A stretch of DNA of 64,000 nt from Mycolicibacterium sp. P1-5. Its GTDB lineage: Bacteria > Actinomycetota > Actinomycetes > Mycobacteriales > Mycobacteriaceae. Below are positions 28,489 to 37,512 of this stretch, piece by piece (the stretch's first letter is position 1; every line of letters begins with the position of its first letter). Under the pieces are notes generated by a model. The model ran no database searches, had not been told where the DNA came from, and worked only from the letters and a program-made list of their open reading frames with translations. Where the stretch lies: positions 62,001 to 126,000 of the forward strand of contig NZ_NPKT01000007.1 of NCBI RefSeq assembly GCF_008329565.1, written 5' to 3'. The translations under genes and the position numbers were made by a program.

Positions 28489-28673
28489 TCTCGATCACGT
28501 GCCGGGCCTCGAACTCGTCGACTAGGTTCCGGCCGTCGCGGCCATTGGTCAAGTGCGGCAACGTCATCGACACCAGACCGGTCCGGCTGCCGGATGCCTG
28601 GTGTGCTTACATTGCGGTTGTCCGCCGCCACGCTATGTGCATGACGGCCAGCAACTTTGGGAGAGGCCCGAAA

Positions 28674-29519
28674 ATGAAGGTACGGCTCGTCGCGATCGTG
28701 GTCGTCCTCATTGCGGCGTACATCGCGACGATCTCGCTGTACGCGAGCACCGGTCTCGGCGAACCCGCCAAGCTCATCGGGGGTGCACCCGCCGCGGATG
28801 GGACAACGGTCAGCGCCAATCTGGATGAGGTTCATTCCGCCAGGGGCGAGTTGGTCGCCAACGTGACGGTGGTCCCAGGCGCCACGTTGGTGGACCCGGT
28901 CACCCACGGGCTCACCGAGGATCTCAGCCTGACGGTCGAGTCGGGCGCCTCCCCGACCGTCAGGACATGGACCAAAGGCTCAACGCCGGGCGTCGTTCCA
29001 GTCACGTTGGCGATGACAGGCGACCCCGGCTCATATCCATTCGATCACTACCATTCGGGCCCGCTGGATATCGAGTTGGCGGTTGGCAACAGTCACGCCG
29101 TGACCCGGGTATCGCCGTCAATTTTCGACCGGACGCCCGGATGGCAGTTCAAGGCCCGGCCCAGCACTGGCACTCCTGCGCTGGGCGCGTACCAGTTGGA
29201 TATCCGGCGGTCGCCCAGCACCGCTGCGGTGGTGGCAATTCTGCTGGCCGCGCTGGTCACGATCGCGGTGTTGGCCATCACGGTCTCGGTTCAGACAGTG
29301 CGCGATCGCCGAAAATTTCAACCACCGATGACCACTTGGTTCGCAGCGATGCTTTTCGCAGTGGTGCCGCTGCGCAACGCCCTTCCCGACGCCCCGACAA
29401 TCGGAACGTGGATCGATGTGACCGTGATCCTGTGGGTGGTGGTCGCACTGGTGTCGTCGATGGCGCTTTACATCGTCTGTTGGTGGCGACACCTCAACCC
29501 GAAGTTCGACAAGCTGTGA
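28674..29519 (+). CDS. DUF4436 membrane protein
   Basis: 281-residue membrane protein of the DUF4436 type common in mycobacteria: one N-terminal helix (about 4-24), an extracytoplasmic beta-rich domain (about 35-170) and three C-terminal helices (about 182-205, 217-235 and 244-268). No known function. ATG 28674 has GGGAGAGG upstream. It converges with the aminopeptidase gene, 26 bp apart. Confidence 0.85.
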   Translation: MKVRLVAIVVVLIAAYIATISLYASTGLGEPAKLIGGAPAADGTTVSANLDEVHSARGELVANVTVVPGATLVDPVTHGLTEDLSLTVESGASPTVRTWTKGSTPGVVPVTLAMTGDPGSYPFDHYHSGPLDIELAVGNSHAVTRVSPSIFDRTPGWQFKARPSTGTPALGAYQLDIRRSPSTAAVVAILLAALVTIAVLAITVSVQTVRDRRKFQPPMTTWFAAMLFAVVPLRNALPDAPTIGTWIDVTVILWVVVALVSSMALYIVCWWRHLNPKFDKL

Positions 29520-29545
29520 CCGCTCGTCGGGACGCCTTGCAGTTG

Positions 29546-30820
29546 CTATTGCGGGGTCAGAAACGCTTGTAGCGCAGCCGTATACGCGATGATGTCGGCC
29601 GCGCCCATCAGTTCGCGGGCGGAGTGCATGGCCAACTGGGCCGCCCCGACGTCGACGGTGGGGATGCCGGTCCGCGCCGACGTCATCGGCCCGATCGTCG
29701 ACCCGCACGGCAGGTCGGCACGGTGCTCGTAGCGCTGCAGCGGGACACCGGCCTGGCGGCAGGCAAGCTCGAAGGCGGCCGCGGTCCGGCCGTCGGTGGC
29801 ATACCGCAGGTTCGGCTGCACCTTGAGCACCGGTCCTCCGTTGACCGCGATCCAGTGTCCGGGTTCGTGGCGGTCGGGGTAGTTGGGGTGCGTCGCATGC
29901 GCCATGTCGCCGGAGGCGACCATCGATGCCGTGAGCCGGCGCAGGAAGTCCTCACGGTCGCCGCCGGCCGCCAGCACGATGCGCTCCAACGTGGTCAGCA
30001 GCAGGTCCGACTGTGCACCGTGATCCGACGTCGAGCCGACCTCCTCGTGGTCGAACAGCGCGAGCACCGGCAGGTAGCCGCGCGGGGCGGCGGCCAGGAA
30101 CGCCTCCAGCCCGGCGTAGCAGGTGCCCTGGTTGTCCAGCCGGGGCGCGCTGACAAACTCGCCGTCCGCGCCGATCAGCGCTGACGGGGTCAGGTCGTGG
30201 GTCATCAGATCTGCGGACAACAGATCGGCAGGGTCGACGTCGGCGCGCTCGGCGACGTAACCGAGGAACGACCGGGGCGTGTCCCCCAGCCCCCATATTG
30301 CGTTGACGTGGCGCTGCGGATCGATCTTCACCGCCGCGCGGTCCTCGGCGAGATGGATTGCCAGCTGCGGCACCCGCAGAATCGGCGCGTCGATACGCAC
30401 CAGCCGGTGCGATACGCCGCCCTCCGCGTCGCGGTCCCGCACCGAGAGCCGGCCGCTGATTCCGAGGTCGCGGTCCAGCCACGAGTTGAGCCATGCGCCA
30501 CCGTAGGGTTCGAGCGCGACGACCTGCCAGCCCGCCACCACGCGGTCCGGATGCTGTTTGACGCGCAGGTTCGGGCTGTCGGTGTGGCCACCGATGATGC
30601 GGAACGGACGGTCGTCGCCGCCAGCCGAATTCCATGCCACCAGTGAGCCGGCCCGCGCCGTGAAGAACCGGCCGCTCCGGTCCGGCCAGCGATCGGTCTC
30701 GGCCAGCTCGGTGTAGCCGGCGTCGCGCAGCCGCTGCCCCGCCGTCTGACAGACGTGGAACGGCGACGGCGACGCGTCGATGAATTCACACAATCCGTTG
30801 GCACTGGTACCTGTGGACAT
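29546..30820 (-). CDS. pepC: M18-family aminopeptidase
   Basis: Zinc aminopeptidase of family M18, 424 residues. It removes N-terminal (often acidic) residues from peptides in the cytoplasm. Metal and catalytic motifs: [12 protein letters not shown] (His), [13 protein letters not shown] (Asp), LFDHEEVGS (Glu-Glu), [15 protein letters not shown] and the final [10 protein letters not shown] (His). ATG 30820 matches the family N-terminus ([15 protein letters not shown]); an ATG 24 nt upstream is less likely. It diverges from the DyP gene. Confidence 0.96.
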   Translation of the reverse strand: MSTGTSANGLCEFIDASPSPFHVCQTAGQRLRDAGYTELAETDRWPDRSGRFFTARAGSLVAWNSAGGDDRPFRIIGGHTDSPNLRVKQHPDRVVAGWQVVALEPYGGAWLNSWLDRDLGISGRLSVRDRDAEGGVSHRLVRIDAPILRVPQLAIHLAEDRAAVKIDPQRHVNAIWGLGDTPRSFLGYVAERADVDPADLLSADLMTHDLTPSALIGADGEFVSAPRLDNQGTCYAGLEAFLAAAPRGYLPVLALFDHEEVGSTSDHGAQSDLLLTTLERIVLAAGGDREDFLRRLTASMVASGDMAHATHPNYPDRHEPGHWIAVNGGPVLKVQPNLRYATDGRTAAAFELACRQAGVPLQRYEHRADLPCGSTIGPMTSARTGIPTVDVGAAQLAMHSARELMGAADIIAYTAALQAFLTPQ

Positions 30821-30845
30821 GATCACCATCATCGTCGACGTCATT

Positions 30846-30851
30846 TAGGGT
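30846..30851 (+). promoter_or_regulatory. -10 box for leaderless DyP gene
   Basis: TAGGGT, 6 nt before GTG 30858. Confidence 0.6.
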
Positions 30852-30857
30852 CAGACG

Positions 30858-31880
30858 GTGCCCTCCCCGCTACCTCAACCGGTACTGGCTCCCCTGACAC
30901 CTGCCGCCATCTTCCTGGTGGCCACGATCGACGAAGGCGGCGAAGCCGCGGTACACGACACACTGCCCGACCTCGCCGGCCTGGTCCGCGCGATCGGGTT
31001 TCGCGACCCGGCCAAGAAACTGTCGATGGTCACCTCGATCGGGTCGCAGGCGTGGGATCGCCTGTTCTCCGGACCGCGGCCCAAGGATCTGCACCCGTTC
31101 ATCGAGCTGCACGGGTCACGACACCACGCTCCGTCCACGCCGGGCGATCTGTTGTTCCACATCCGCGCCGAGGTGCTCGACGTGTGCTTCGAGCTGGCCG
31201 GCCGGGTGGCCAAGGCGATGGCGGGGGCGATCACGATCGTCGACGAGGTGCACGGCTTCAAGTTCTTCGACAACCGCGATCTGCTCGGGTTCGTCGACGG
31301 CACCGAGAACCCCGACGGCCCACTTGCGGTGAGCGCCAGCCAGATCGGCGACGAGGACCCCGACTTCGCCGGCGGCTGCTACGTACATGTACAGAAGTAC
31401 CTTCACGACATGACGTCATGGGAGGCGCTGTCGGTCGGCGAGCAGGAGCGGGTCATCGGCCGCACCAAGCTCGAGGACATCGAACTCGACGACGATGCGA
31501 AGCCGGCCAACTCGCACGTCGCGCTCAACGTGATCGAGGACGCCGACGGCACCGAACTGAAGATCGTGCGGCACAACATGCCGTTCGGCGAGATCGGCAA
31601 GGACGAGTTCGGCACGTATTACATCGGTTACTCGCGCTCGCCGGACGTCACCGAGAAGATGTTGGAGAATATGTTCGTCGGCGACCCGCCGGGCAACACC
31701 GACCGAATCCTGGACTTCTCGACAGCCATCACCGGCACCCTGTTCTTCACTCCCATCGTCGATTTCCTCAACGATCCGCCGCCCAGCCCGGGCTCCGGTG
31801 ACGTCAACGCAGCTCCTCCGGCACCCACCCCCACTTCCGCCGGCTCATTGGCGATCGGCAGCCTGAAAGGACAGCCCTGA
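30858..31880 (+). CDS. dyp: Dye-decolorizing peroxidase, encapsulin cargo
   Basis: Heme peroxidase of the DyP family, 340 residues. Active-site motif GFVDGTENP with Asp147 and proximal heme ligand His239 (VRHNMPFG). After the fold ends at about 310, a Pro/Ala/Thr-rich linker leads to the terminal GSLAIGSLKGQP, the known cargo-loading peptide that docks DyP inside encapsulin shells. GTG 30858 has TAGGGT 6 nt upstream. The stop shares one base with the encapsulin ATG, so shell and cargo are co-translated. Likely role: peroxide defence in a nanocompartment. Confidence 0.97.
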   Translation: MPSPLPQPVLAPLTPAAIFLVATIDEGGEAAVHDTLPDLAGLVRAIGFRDPAKKLSMVTSIGSQAWDRLFSGPRPKDLHPFIELHGSRHHAPSTPGDLLFHIRAEVLDVCFELAGRVAKAMAGAITIVDEVHGFKFFDNRDLLGFVDGTENPDGPLAVSASQIGDEDPDFAGGCYVHVQKYLHDMTSWEALSVGEQERVIGRTKLEDIELDDDAKPANSHVALNVIEDADGTELKIVRHNMPFGEIGKDEFGTYYIGYSRSPDVTEKMLENMFVGDPPGNTDRILDFSTAITGTLFFTPIVDFLNDPPPSPGSGDVNAAPPAPTPTSAGSLAIGSLKGQP

Positions 31881-32677
31881 TGAACAACCTCTACCGCGAG
31901 CTCGCCCCGATCACCGAATCCGCTTGGAGTGAAATCGAATTGGAGGCCAGCCGGACGTTCAAGCGGCACAACGCCGGCCGCCGCGTTGTCGACGTCAGTG
32001 AGCCGGGCGGTCCGGTGACGGCCTCGGTGAGCACCGGTCACCTGCGTGACGTGGCGGCGCCGTCCGATGGCGTGGTGGCGCAACTTCGCGAATCCAAGCC
32101 GCTGGTGCGGCTGCGGGTGCCGTTCACGGTGTCGCGCACCGCAATCGACGACGTGGAGCGCGGCGCCTCGGACTCCGATTGGGATCCGGTGAAGACCGCC
32201 GCGAAGAAACTGGCGTTCATCGAGGACCGTGCGATCTTCGAGGGGTACCGGGAGGCGTCGATCGACGGCATCCGCACCTGCAGCTCCAACCCGGCGCTGG
32301 CCCTGCCCGAGGATGCCCGCGAGTACCCCGACGTCTTCGCCCAGGCGCTGTCCGAGCTTCGGCTGGCCGGGGTGGACGGCCCCTACTCGGTGCTGTTGTC
32401 CGCCGACGCCTACACCAAGGTCAGTGAGACCACCGAGCACGGCTATCCGATCCGCGAGCACCTGAACCGGCTGGTGGACGGCGAGATCATCTGGGCGCCC
32501 GCGATCGACGGCGCGTTCTTGCTCAGCACCCGCGGCGGCGACTTCGATCTGCAGTTGGGCACCGACGTCGCGATCGGCTACCTGAGCCATGACGCCGAGA
32601 CCGTACAGCTGTACCTGCAGGAGACGATGACGTTCCTCTGCTACACCGCCGAGGCGTCGGTCGCGCTCACCACCTAG
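31880..32677 (+). CDS. enc: Encapsulin shell protein (Cfp29 type)
   Basis: Family 1 encapsulin, HK97-type fold, 265 residues, the same length as M. tuberculosis Cfp29. It self-assembles into a protein shell that holds the DyP peroxidase encoded just before it. Start MNNLYRELAPITESAWSEIE is typical; the E-loop and P-domain regions are complete. ATG 31880 overlaps the DyP stop by 1 nt. No other phage genes are near, so this is a bacterial compartment, not a prophage capsid. Confidence 0.97.
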   Translation: MNNLYRELAPITESAWSEIELEASRTFKRHNAGRRVVDVSEPGGPVTASVSTGHLRDVAAPSDGVVAQLRESKPLVRLRVPFTVSRTAIDDVERGASDSDWDPVKTAAKKLAFIEDRAIFEGYREASIDGIRTCSSNPALALPEDAREYPDVFAQALSELRLAGVDGPYSVLLSADAYTKVSETTEHGYPIREHLNRLVDGEIIWAPAIDGAFLLSTRGGDFDLQLGTDVAIGYLSHDAETVQLYLQETMTFLCYTAEASVALTT

Positions 32678-32692
32678 CAGCCCGCGCCCCCC

Positions 32693-32745
32693 GCGATTTC
32701 GGCGCGTTCTCGTTCGCTCAGCGGCGGTTTTCGCGCCGAAATCGC
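32693..32745. terminator. Hairpin between encapsulin and purQ
   Basis: A perfect 14-bp inverted repeat (32693-32706 with 32732-32745, 25-nt loop) lies between the convergent ends of the encapsulin gene and purQ; its last base is in the purQ stop codon. A likely shared terminator. Confidence 0.6.
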
Positions 32746-33422
32746 TAGGTGGCGGCGAGTACGGCGTCCAGCGCCGAGTAGAAGATGCCGAGCCCGTCGT
32801 CCGAGGGGCCGGTCAGCGCTTCGGTGGCATGCTCGGGATGCGGCATCAGGCCGACGACCCGGCCGTTGGCCGAGCTGACGCCGGCGATATCGCGCATCGA
32901 GCCGTTGAGATTCTCGGCGTAGCGGAAGACCACCCGGCCCTCGCCCTCGAGTTCGTCGAGCACGGCCTCGCTGGCCACGTAGCGGCCTTCACCGGATTTG
33001 AGCGGCACCAGCAGTTCGGCGCCCGATTCATACCGCGACGTCCACGCGCTGGTGATCGAGTCCACCCGAAGCCACACGTCGCGGCAGATGAAGTGCAGCC
33101 CGGCGTTGCGGGTCAGGGCGCCGGGAAGCAACCCCGCCTCGCACAGCACCTGGAAGCCGTTGCAGATGCCGAGCACCGGCAGCCCGGCCTTGGCGGCCCC
33201 GATGACCTCACCCATCACGGGCGCGAACTTCGCGATCGCCCCGCAGCGCAGGTAGTCGCCGTAGGAGAAGCCGCCCGGCACCACCACGGCGTCGACGCCC
33301 TTGAGGTCGGCATCACCGTGCCACAGGTTCACCGCCTCGGCGCCGGCGAGCCGCACCGCGCGGGCCGCGTCGACGTCGTCGAGCGTGCCGGGGAAGGTGA
33401 TGACGCCGATCCGGGCGCTCAC
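32745..33422 (-). CDS. purQ: FGAM synthase glutaminase subunit PurQ
   Basis: Class I glutamine amidotransferase subunit of FGAM synthase; supplies ammonia to PurL. It has 225 residues with the nucleophile Cys in [10 protein letters not shown] (about residue 87), [10 protein letters not shown], and the catalytic His-Glu in MPHPEHA. The GTG start overlaps the purS stop by 4 nt. It ends at a hairpin shared with the encapsulin gene. Confidence 0.98.
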   Translation of the reverse strand: MSARIGVITFPGTLDDVDAARAVRLAGAEAVNLWHGDADLKGVDAVVVPGGFSYGDYLRCGAIAKFAPVMGEVIGAAKAGLPVLGICNGFQVLCEAGLLPGALTRNAGLHFICRDVWLRVDSITSAWTSRYESGAELLVPLKSGEGRYVASEAVLDELEGEGRVVFRYAENLNGSMRDIAGVSSANGRVVGLMPHPEHATEALTGPSDDGLGIFYSALDAVLAAT

Positions 33423-33658
33423 GACGGCTCCCGAGTCACTGAAAAGTCTTCGATGACCGTGTTCGCCAAGAGCGATTCGGCGATCTCGGCGAGCGCCGAG
33501 TCGCTGATCGAATCATCGACCTCGAGCTCGAATCGCTTGCCCTGCCGGACATCTGAGATGCCGGCGTGTCCCAGCCGGCCCAACGCACCGACGATCGCTT
33601 GACCCTGCGGGTCGAGAATCTCGGCTTTGGGCATCACGTTGACCACTACACGGGCCAC
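33419..33658 (-). CDS. purS: FGAM synthase subunit PurS
   Basis: Small PurS subunit (79 residues) that bridges PurL and PurQ. Typical [22 protein letters not shown]-terminal region and FELEVDD strand. GTG 33658 has AGGAGC 8 nt upstream. First gene of the purS-purQ pair. It lies about 5 kb from purL, but all three subunit genes are on the same strand. Confidence 0.97.
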   Translation of the reverse strand: MARVVVNVMPKAEILDPQGQAIVGALGRLGHAGISDVRQGKRFELEVDDSISDSALAEIAESLLANTVIEDFSVTREPS

Positions 33659-33709
33659 AGGCGCTCCTGCTGACGTCGAGGACTATTGCGGGTCAACTCT
33701 ACCGGCGGC

Positions 33710-34363
33710 TCACCCGCAGGACCCGAGGTAGGCGGTGCACAGCGGCGCGCCGAGGGCGTCGAGCAGGTCTTCGTCGCTGTCCATCGGCCACGCGGTCTGC
33801 GGAGGTGCGGTTGACCACATCGCCAGTTCGGTCACGGTGCTGTTGGCTAGGTTGGCCACCACGAATTCACGCAGGATCACCGGTCCGCTGATCACCGCCG
33901 CCATCCGGTCGGATCCGTCGACGGTCAGCGAGGGTGAGGACGACGGGTTGGTCCGCTGGCAGGACCGCAGCGCAGCGACCGCCGTGTGAAAGACGTCCTG
34001 CGCAAGCTGACCACCGCGCCAGGTCTCACCGCGCCAGTGCATCACCTGGGCCTGCAGTTGCCATTGGCCGTCGGGGTTGACCACGGTGGCGCGTTCGGCG
34101 ACGGCGTAGGCACGCGGATCCTGCCCCACCGGTGGGCTGCCGCACAGCTCCTCGAACCGGAACCGGGGCGCGACGGCGGTCACGGCCACCCCGGCCAGCC
34201 GGGGCCAGGTGTAGCGGGCGTTCAGCGGCATCGCCCACGGAGCGATCCACGCCGCGTCGGGAATGCGGTCACAATTGGGCGGGCAAGCGTCGGGATCGGC
34301 GGCAGCGTGCGGCGGGACGGTGAGCCCGCAGGCCACCAGCATCATCGCGATGACCAACCGCAT
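33710..34363 (-). CDS. Secreted protein of unknown function
   Basis: 217 residues with a signal peptide (about 1-22, PHAAA) and a mature domain with three further Cys pairs likely (ACPPNCDR, ELCGSPP, RSCQRT, PLCTAYLGSCG). No family recognised; the look is that of mycobacterial exported proteins. ATG 34363 begins directly at the signal peptide; the frame extends 13 codons further upstream, into the start of the divergent gene at 34401. It lies upstream of purS, 51 bp away, in the same direction. Confidence 0.82.
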   Translation of the reverse strand: MRLVIAMMLVACGLTVPPHAAADPDACPPNCDRIPDAAWIAPWAMPLNARYTWPRLAGVAVTAVAPRFRFEELCGSPPVGQDPRAYAVAERATVVNPDGQWQLQAQVMHWRGETWRGGQLAQDVFHTAVAALRSCQRTNPSSSPSLTVDGSDRMAAVISGPVILREFVVANLANSTVTELAMWSTAPPQTAWPMDSDEDLLDALGAPLCTAYLGSCG

Positions 34364-34400
34364 GTATTCGACGCCTTCCGGTGCGCGCACAATCGTAAGC

Positions 34401-35039
34401 ATGGAGTTGACTCATTTCGGGCATTCATGTCTTCTCGCCGAGTTCGACGGCGCCACGTTGTTGTTCGATCCAGGTAACTTCTCGCACGGTTTCGAGGGCG
34501 TGACGGGCCTCTCGGCGATCCTGATCACCCACCAGCACCCCGACCATGCGGACCGCGAACGGCTGCCCGCGCTGGTGGAGGCCAACCCCGACGCGGTGCT
34601 GTATGCCGACCCGGCAACCGCAGCCGAGCTCGGTGAGCCCTGGCGTGCCGTGCATGTCGGCGACGAGTTGAACGTGGCCGGCCTGTGCATCCGCGGCGTC
34701 GGCGGGCAGCACGCCGTCATCCACCCTGAGATCCCGATCATCGACAACATCTCCTACCTCGTCGGCGATGCCGACCACCCGGCCCGGCTGATGCATCCCG
34801 GCGACGCGCTGTTCGTTCCCGGCGAGCCGGTGGACGTGCTGGCCACTCCCGCGGCAGCACCGTGGATGCGAATCTCGGAGGCGGTGGACTATCTGCGTGC
34901 GGTCGCACCGGAGCACGCGGTTCCGATCCATCAGGGCATAGTCGCCCCGGAGGCACGCGGAATCTACTACGGTCGGCTCACCGAGATGACCGACACCGAT
35001 TTCCGGGTGCTGCCGGAGGAGAACTCGTTCCGGTTCTGA
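34401..35039 (+). CDS. Metallo-beta-lactamase-fold hydrolase (UlaG-like)
   Basis: 212-residue MBL-fold hydrolase. Metal motif ITHQHPDHAD (HxHxDH type), early HFGHSCLL typical of UlaG-like enzymes, and later histidines (MHPGDAL, PIHQG). The substrate is unknown; UlaG-like members cleave lactones or phosphodiesters. The ATG start is without a clear ribosome site. It diverges from the secreted protein across 37 bp and is followed by a small DUF3592-like gene. Confidence 0.92.
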   Translation: MELTHFGHSCLLAEFDGATLLFDPGNFSHGFEGVTGLSAILITHQHPDHADRERLPALVEANPDAVLYADPATAAELGEPWRAVHVGDELNVAGLCIRGVGGQHAVIHPEIPIIDNISYLVGDADHPARLMHPGDALFVPGEPVDVLATPAAAPWMRISEAVDYLRAVAPEHAVPIHQGIVAPEARGIYYGRLTEMTDTDFRVLPEENSFRF

Positions 35040-35072
35040 GCTAGCAAGGCAGACAGGCGAATTGATCAGCTG

Positions 35073-35420
35073 ATGTTCGACAACTGGCGGATACGCCGGC
35101 ACGGGCAGCGTTGTCAGGCCACCGTTGTGCACGCACAACAGGCGGCCAAGGTCGCGACCAACGACTACCGCAAGTATCAATTCGTCGTCGACATCCACCC
35201 TCCCGGTGGTGACCCGGTTCGGATCGAGATCACCGACACCTTCACCATCGGAGGCTTGAAGCCCGCGGCGGGCGACGTCGTGAATGTGCGATGGGACCCG
35301 ACCGCCAAACGAGCCGTCTTCGACCTGAACGGCGACCCTCGCTACGACATCAAGGCGCTTCGCGCACAACAGGAATCGCAGCGCAGGCACGTACTCGACC
35401 AGCCACCGGAACAGACATGA
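35073..35420 (+). CDS. Small DUF3592-like protein
   Basis: 115-residue soluble protein with a single beta-rich domain (CQATVVHAQQ, YQFVVDIHPP, VNVRWDPTAKRAVFDLNGDPRYD), the pattern of DUF3592-like proteins, whose function is not known. It has no membrane segment. ATG 35073 lacks a strong ribosome site. It is 33 bp after the hydrolase and 13 bp before the SDR gene on the same strand, so the three probably form an operon. Confidence 0.78.
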   Translation: MFDNWRIRRHGQRCQATVVHAQQAAKVATNDYRKYQFVVDIHPPGGDPVRIEITDTFTIGGLKPAAGDVVNVRWDPTAKRAVFDLNGDPRYDIKALRAQQESQRRHVLDQPPEQT

Positions 35421-35433
35421 TCAGGAGACACCA

Positions 35434-36240
35434 GTGAGCACATCCGACCTCGATAACCTGTTCGGCCTGTCGGGCAAGACCGCACTGGTCACCGGCGGGA
35501 GCAGCGGCATCGGGGTCATGATCGCGCGCGGCCTACTGCAGGCCGGCGCCGAGGTGATCATCAGTTCCCGCAAGGCCGACAAGTGCGAGCAGGTCGTCTC
35601 GGAGCTCGCCGAGTTCGGGACGATCCGAGCAATCCCCGCCGACCTGTCCCGCCAGGACGAGTGCAAGCGGCTGGCCGCCGAGGTCCTCGCCGGCGCCGAC
35701 AAGCTGCATATCCTGGTCAACAACGCCGGAGCGACGTGGGGCGAACCGCTGGAATCGTTTCCGGCCTCGGCGTGGGACAAGGTGCTCGACCTCAACGTGA
35801 AGTCACCGTTCTGGCTGGTGCAGGAGTTGGTCGATGCGCTGCGCAGGGCCGGGACCCACGACGATCCCGCACGGATCATCAACATCGGCAGTATCGACGG
35901 CATCCATGTACCGGTGATGCACACCTACTCCTACTCGGCCAGCAAGGCAGCCGTACACCAGCTGACGCGGGTTCTCGCCAAAGAGCTTGGACCACAACAT
36001 ATTACGGCTAACGCGATCGCTCCTGGGCCGTTTCAGTCGAAGATGATGGCCGCCACGCTCGACACCTTCGGGGACGCGATCGCAGCCTCCTCACCACTGC
36101 AGCGCATCGGTCGCGACGACGACATGGCCGGTATCGCGATCTTCCTCGCCAGCCGGGCCGGGTCCTACGTGAACGGGGCGATCATCCCCGTCGACGGCGG
36201 GATGGCGACGACAGCGAGTGGTTCCGGCTCACGCAGCTAG
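35434..36240 (+). CDS. Short-chain dehydrogenase/reductase
   Basis: Classical SDR, 268 residues: cofactor motif TGGSSGIG (20-27), NNAG, catalytic Ser in NIGSIDG and YSASK (Tyr-x3-Lys). Closest in look to 3-oxoacyl reductases of the RhlG/FabG group, so a 3-oxoacyl or related lipid substrate is likely but unproven. GTG 35434 has AGGAGA 6 nt upstream. It ends directly against the convergent DUF2334 gene. Confidence 0.93.
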   Translation: MSTSDLDNLFGLSGKTALVTGGSSGIGVMIARGLLQAGAEVIISSRKADKCEQVVSELAEFGTIRAIPADLSRQDECKRLAAEVLAGADKLHILVNNAGATWGEPLESFPASAWDKVLDLNVKSPFWLVQELVDALRRAGTHDDPARIINIGSIDGIHVPVMHTYSYSASKAAVHQLTRVLAKELGPQHITANAIAPGPFQSKMMAATLDTFGDAIAASSPLQRIGRDDDMAGIAIFLASRAGSYVNGAIIPVDGGMATTASGSGSRS

Positions 36241-36945
36241 TCAGGCGGCGGAAGCGGCGGGCGCGGCGGTTTCCCAGCGGTACACCGCAGGCGCGCAGCC
36301 GTGCATCAGGGCCAGATCGATCGCGTCAAACATGGCCTGACGGGGCCCCGCCTTGCGCAATTGCTTTGCGGTGACGGCCAATCGGACGTTCCCGCCGCGG
36401 CGGGCGGTGCGTTCGGCCGACAGCACCAGGGTGCGGCACCACCACGGTTCGGTGACGAATCCTTCACCGATACCCACCACCCGGGCACGCGTTGTCGTAC
36501 CGGTCACCAGGTCGGTGATGCCATGCAGATCGACCAGCAGCCGGAAACCGTTGCGCGGCAGGGTAAGCGTGGTTCCCGAGGAGACCGTCCACCCGGGGGC
36601 GGCGAACAGCCTGGTCCGCAGGCCGACATGTTCGAGGACCCGGTCGGCGCCCATCAGCCGCAGGTTCGCCTCGTGGGCAGGCAGGGTCGCGAACTCGCCG
36701 CGGCGCTTCTTGGTGGCAGCGGCGTCGAAACCGTGCAGCACCACCGCATCACCGCCGGCGCGCCGGCCGGTCAGCCAGCCGACGGTGCGGGCATCGGACT
36801 CCAGCCGATACCCGTCCTTGAGCCTGGGCGCGACGAGCAGCGACAGCGGAACCGCACGGCTGTCGAGCGCGCGGGCGAAGTCTTCGACCTCACCAAGCGT
36901 CCGGTCACTGATCCCGGACACCGACACGATCAATTGACCAGCCAC
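36241..36945 (-). CDS. DUF2334 polysaccharide-deacetylase-like protein
   Basis: 234 residues. It matches the DUF2334 group, related to polysaccharide deacetylases (NodB fold): LIVSVSGISDRTL strand at the start, VVLHGFDA (His of the usual metal/active site) and FAAPGWTVS. Not all NodB metal ligands are evident, so activity is uncertain. No signal peptide. GTG 36945 is the start. It lies downstream of nothing on its strand and ends against the SDR gene. Confidence 0.82.
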   Translation of the reverse strand: MAGQLIVSVSGISDRTLGEVEDFARALDSRAVPLSLLVAPRLKDGYRLESDARTVGWLTGRRAGGDAVVLHGFDAAATKKRRGEFATLPAHEANLRLMGADRVLEHVGLRTRLFAAPGWTVSSGTTLTLPRNGFRLLVDLHGITDLVTGTTTRARVVGIGEGFVTEPWWCRTLVLSAERTARRGGNVRLAVTAKQLRKAGPRQAMFDAIDLALMHGCAPAVYRWETAAPAASAA

Positions 36946-37013
36946 CCCCGCAGTATGGCAATTCCAGGTGTCCAGGCGGTGTCTGCGACCTTGAGGTCAG
37001 GCAACCATTCGGT

Positions 37014-37502
37014 TCAGCCCGGCAGGACCGCCTCGATCGCGGCCACCACTTCGGGGGCGTTCGGCTCGGTCTGCGGCCGGAACCGGTTGACCACCGACCC
37101 GCCGGGCGCGATCACGAACTTCTCGAAGTTCCATGTGATGTCGCCGGCCTTGCCATCGCCGTCGGCGACGGTGGTGAGCTCGGCGTACAGCGGGTGCCGC
37201 TCATCGCCGTTGACGTCGGTCTTGGCCAACAGCGGGAAGGTCACCCCATATGTGTTGGAGCAGAACGTCTGAATCTCCTCCGCGGTCCCCGGCTCCTGAC
37301 CCATGAACTGGTTGCAGGGCACCCCGATCACGGTCAGGCCGCGGTCGTCGTAGTCGCGGGCCAATTGCTCGAGCGCCCTATATTGCGGGGTCAGGCCACA
37401 CTTGGACGCGACGTTGACCAGGAGGATCGCCCGGTCCGCGTAGTCGGCCAGCGAGGTGGCCTTGCCGTCGAGGGTGGTGAGCGGGATGTCGGTCAGACTC
37501 AT
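37014..37502 (-). CDS. Glutathione-peroxidase-family thiol peroxidase
   Basis: 162-residue GPx-family peroxidase. Peroxidatic Cys35 (VASKCGLTPQY), the Gln in PCNQF and Trp/Asn in TWNFEKF form the catalytic set; further Cys in VIGVPCNQF and QTFCSN could resolve the disulfide. As mycobacteria lack glutathione, it likely uses thioredoxin or mycothiol systems to reduce peroxides. ATG 37502 lies 10 bp after ptrB, so it is last in the purC-ptrB-gpx transcript. Confidence 0.95.
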   Translation of the reverse strand: MSLTDIPLTTLDGKATSLADYADRAILLVNVASKCGLTPQYRALEQLARDYDDRGLTVIGVPCNQFMGQEPGTAEEIQTFCSNTYGVTFPLLAKTDVNGDERHPLYAELTTVADGDGKAGDITWNFEKFVIAPGGSVVNRFRPQTEPNAPEVVAAIEAVLPG

Positions 37503-37512
37503 GCCGGTGAGG

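Noticed and set aside
28502..28573. Start of purL at the upstream end of the open frame (28573)
   Set aside because: The extra residues do not match the PurL family; GTG 28294 with its TAnnnT box 7 nt upstream gives the normal N-terminus and length.
31880..32677. HK97-type capsid protein as sign of a prophage
   Set aside because: No phage genes (terminase, portal, tail, integrase) lie nearby; the coupling to DyP and the cargo tail identify it as encapsulin.
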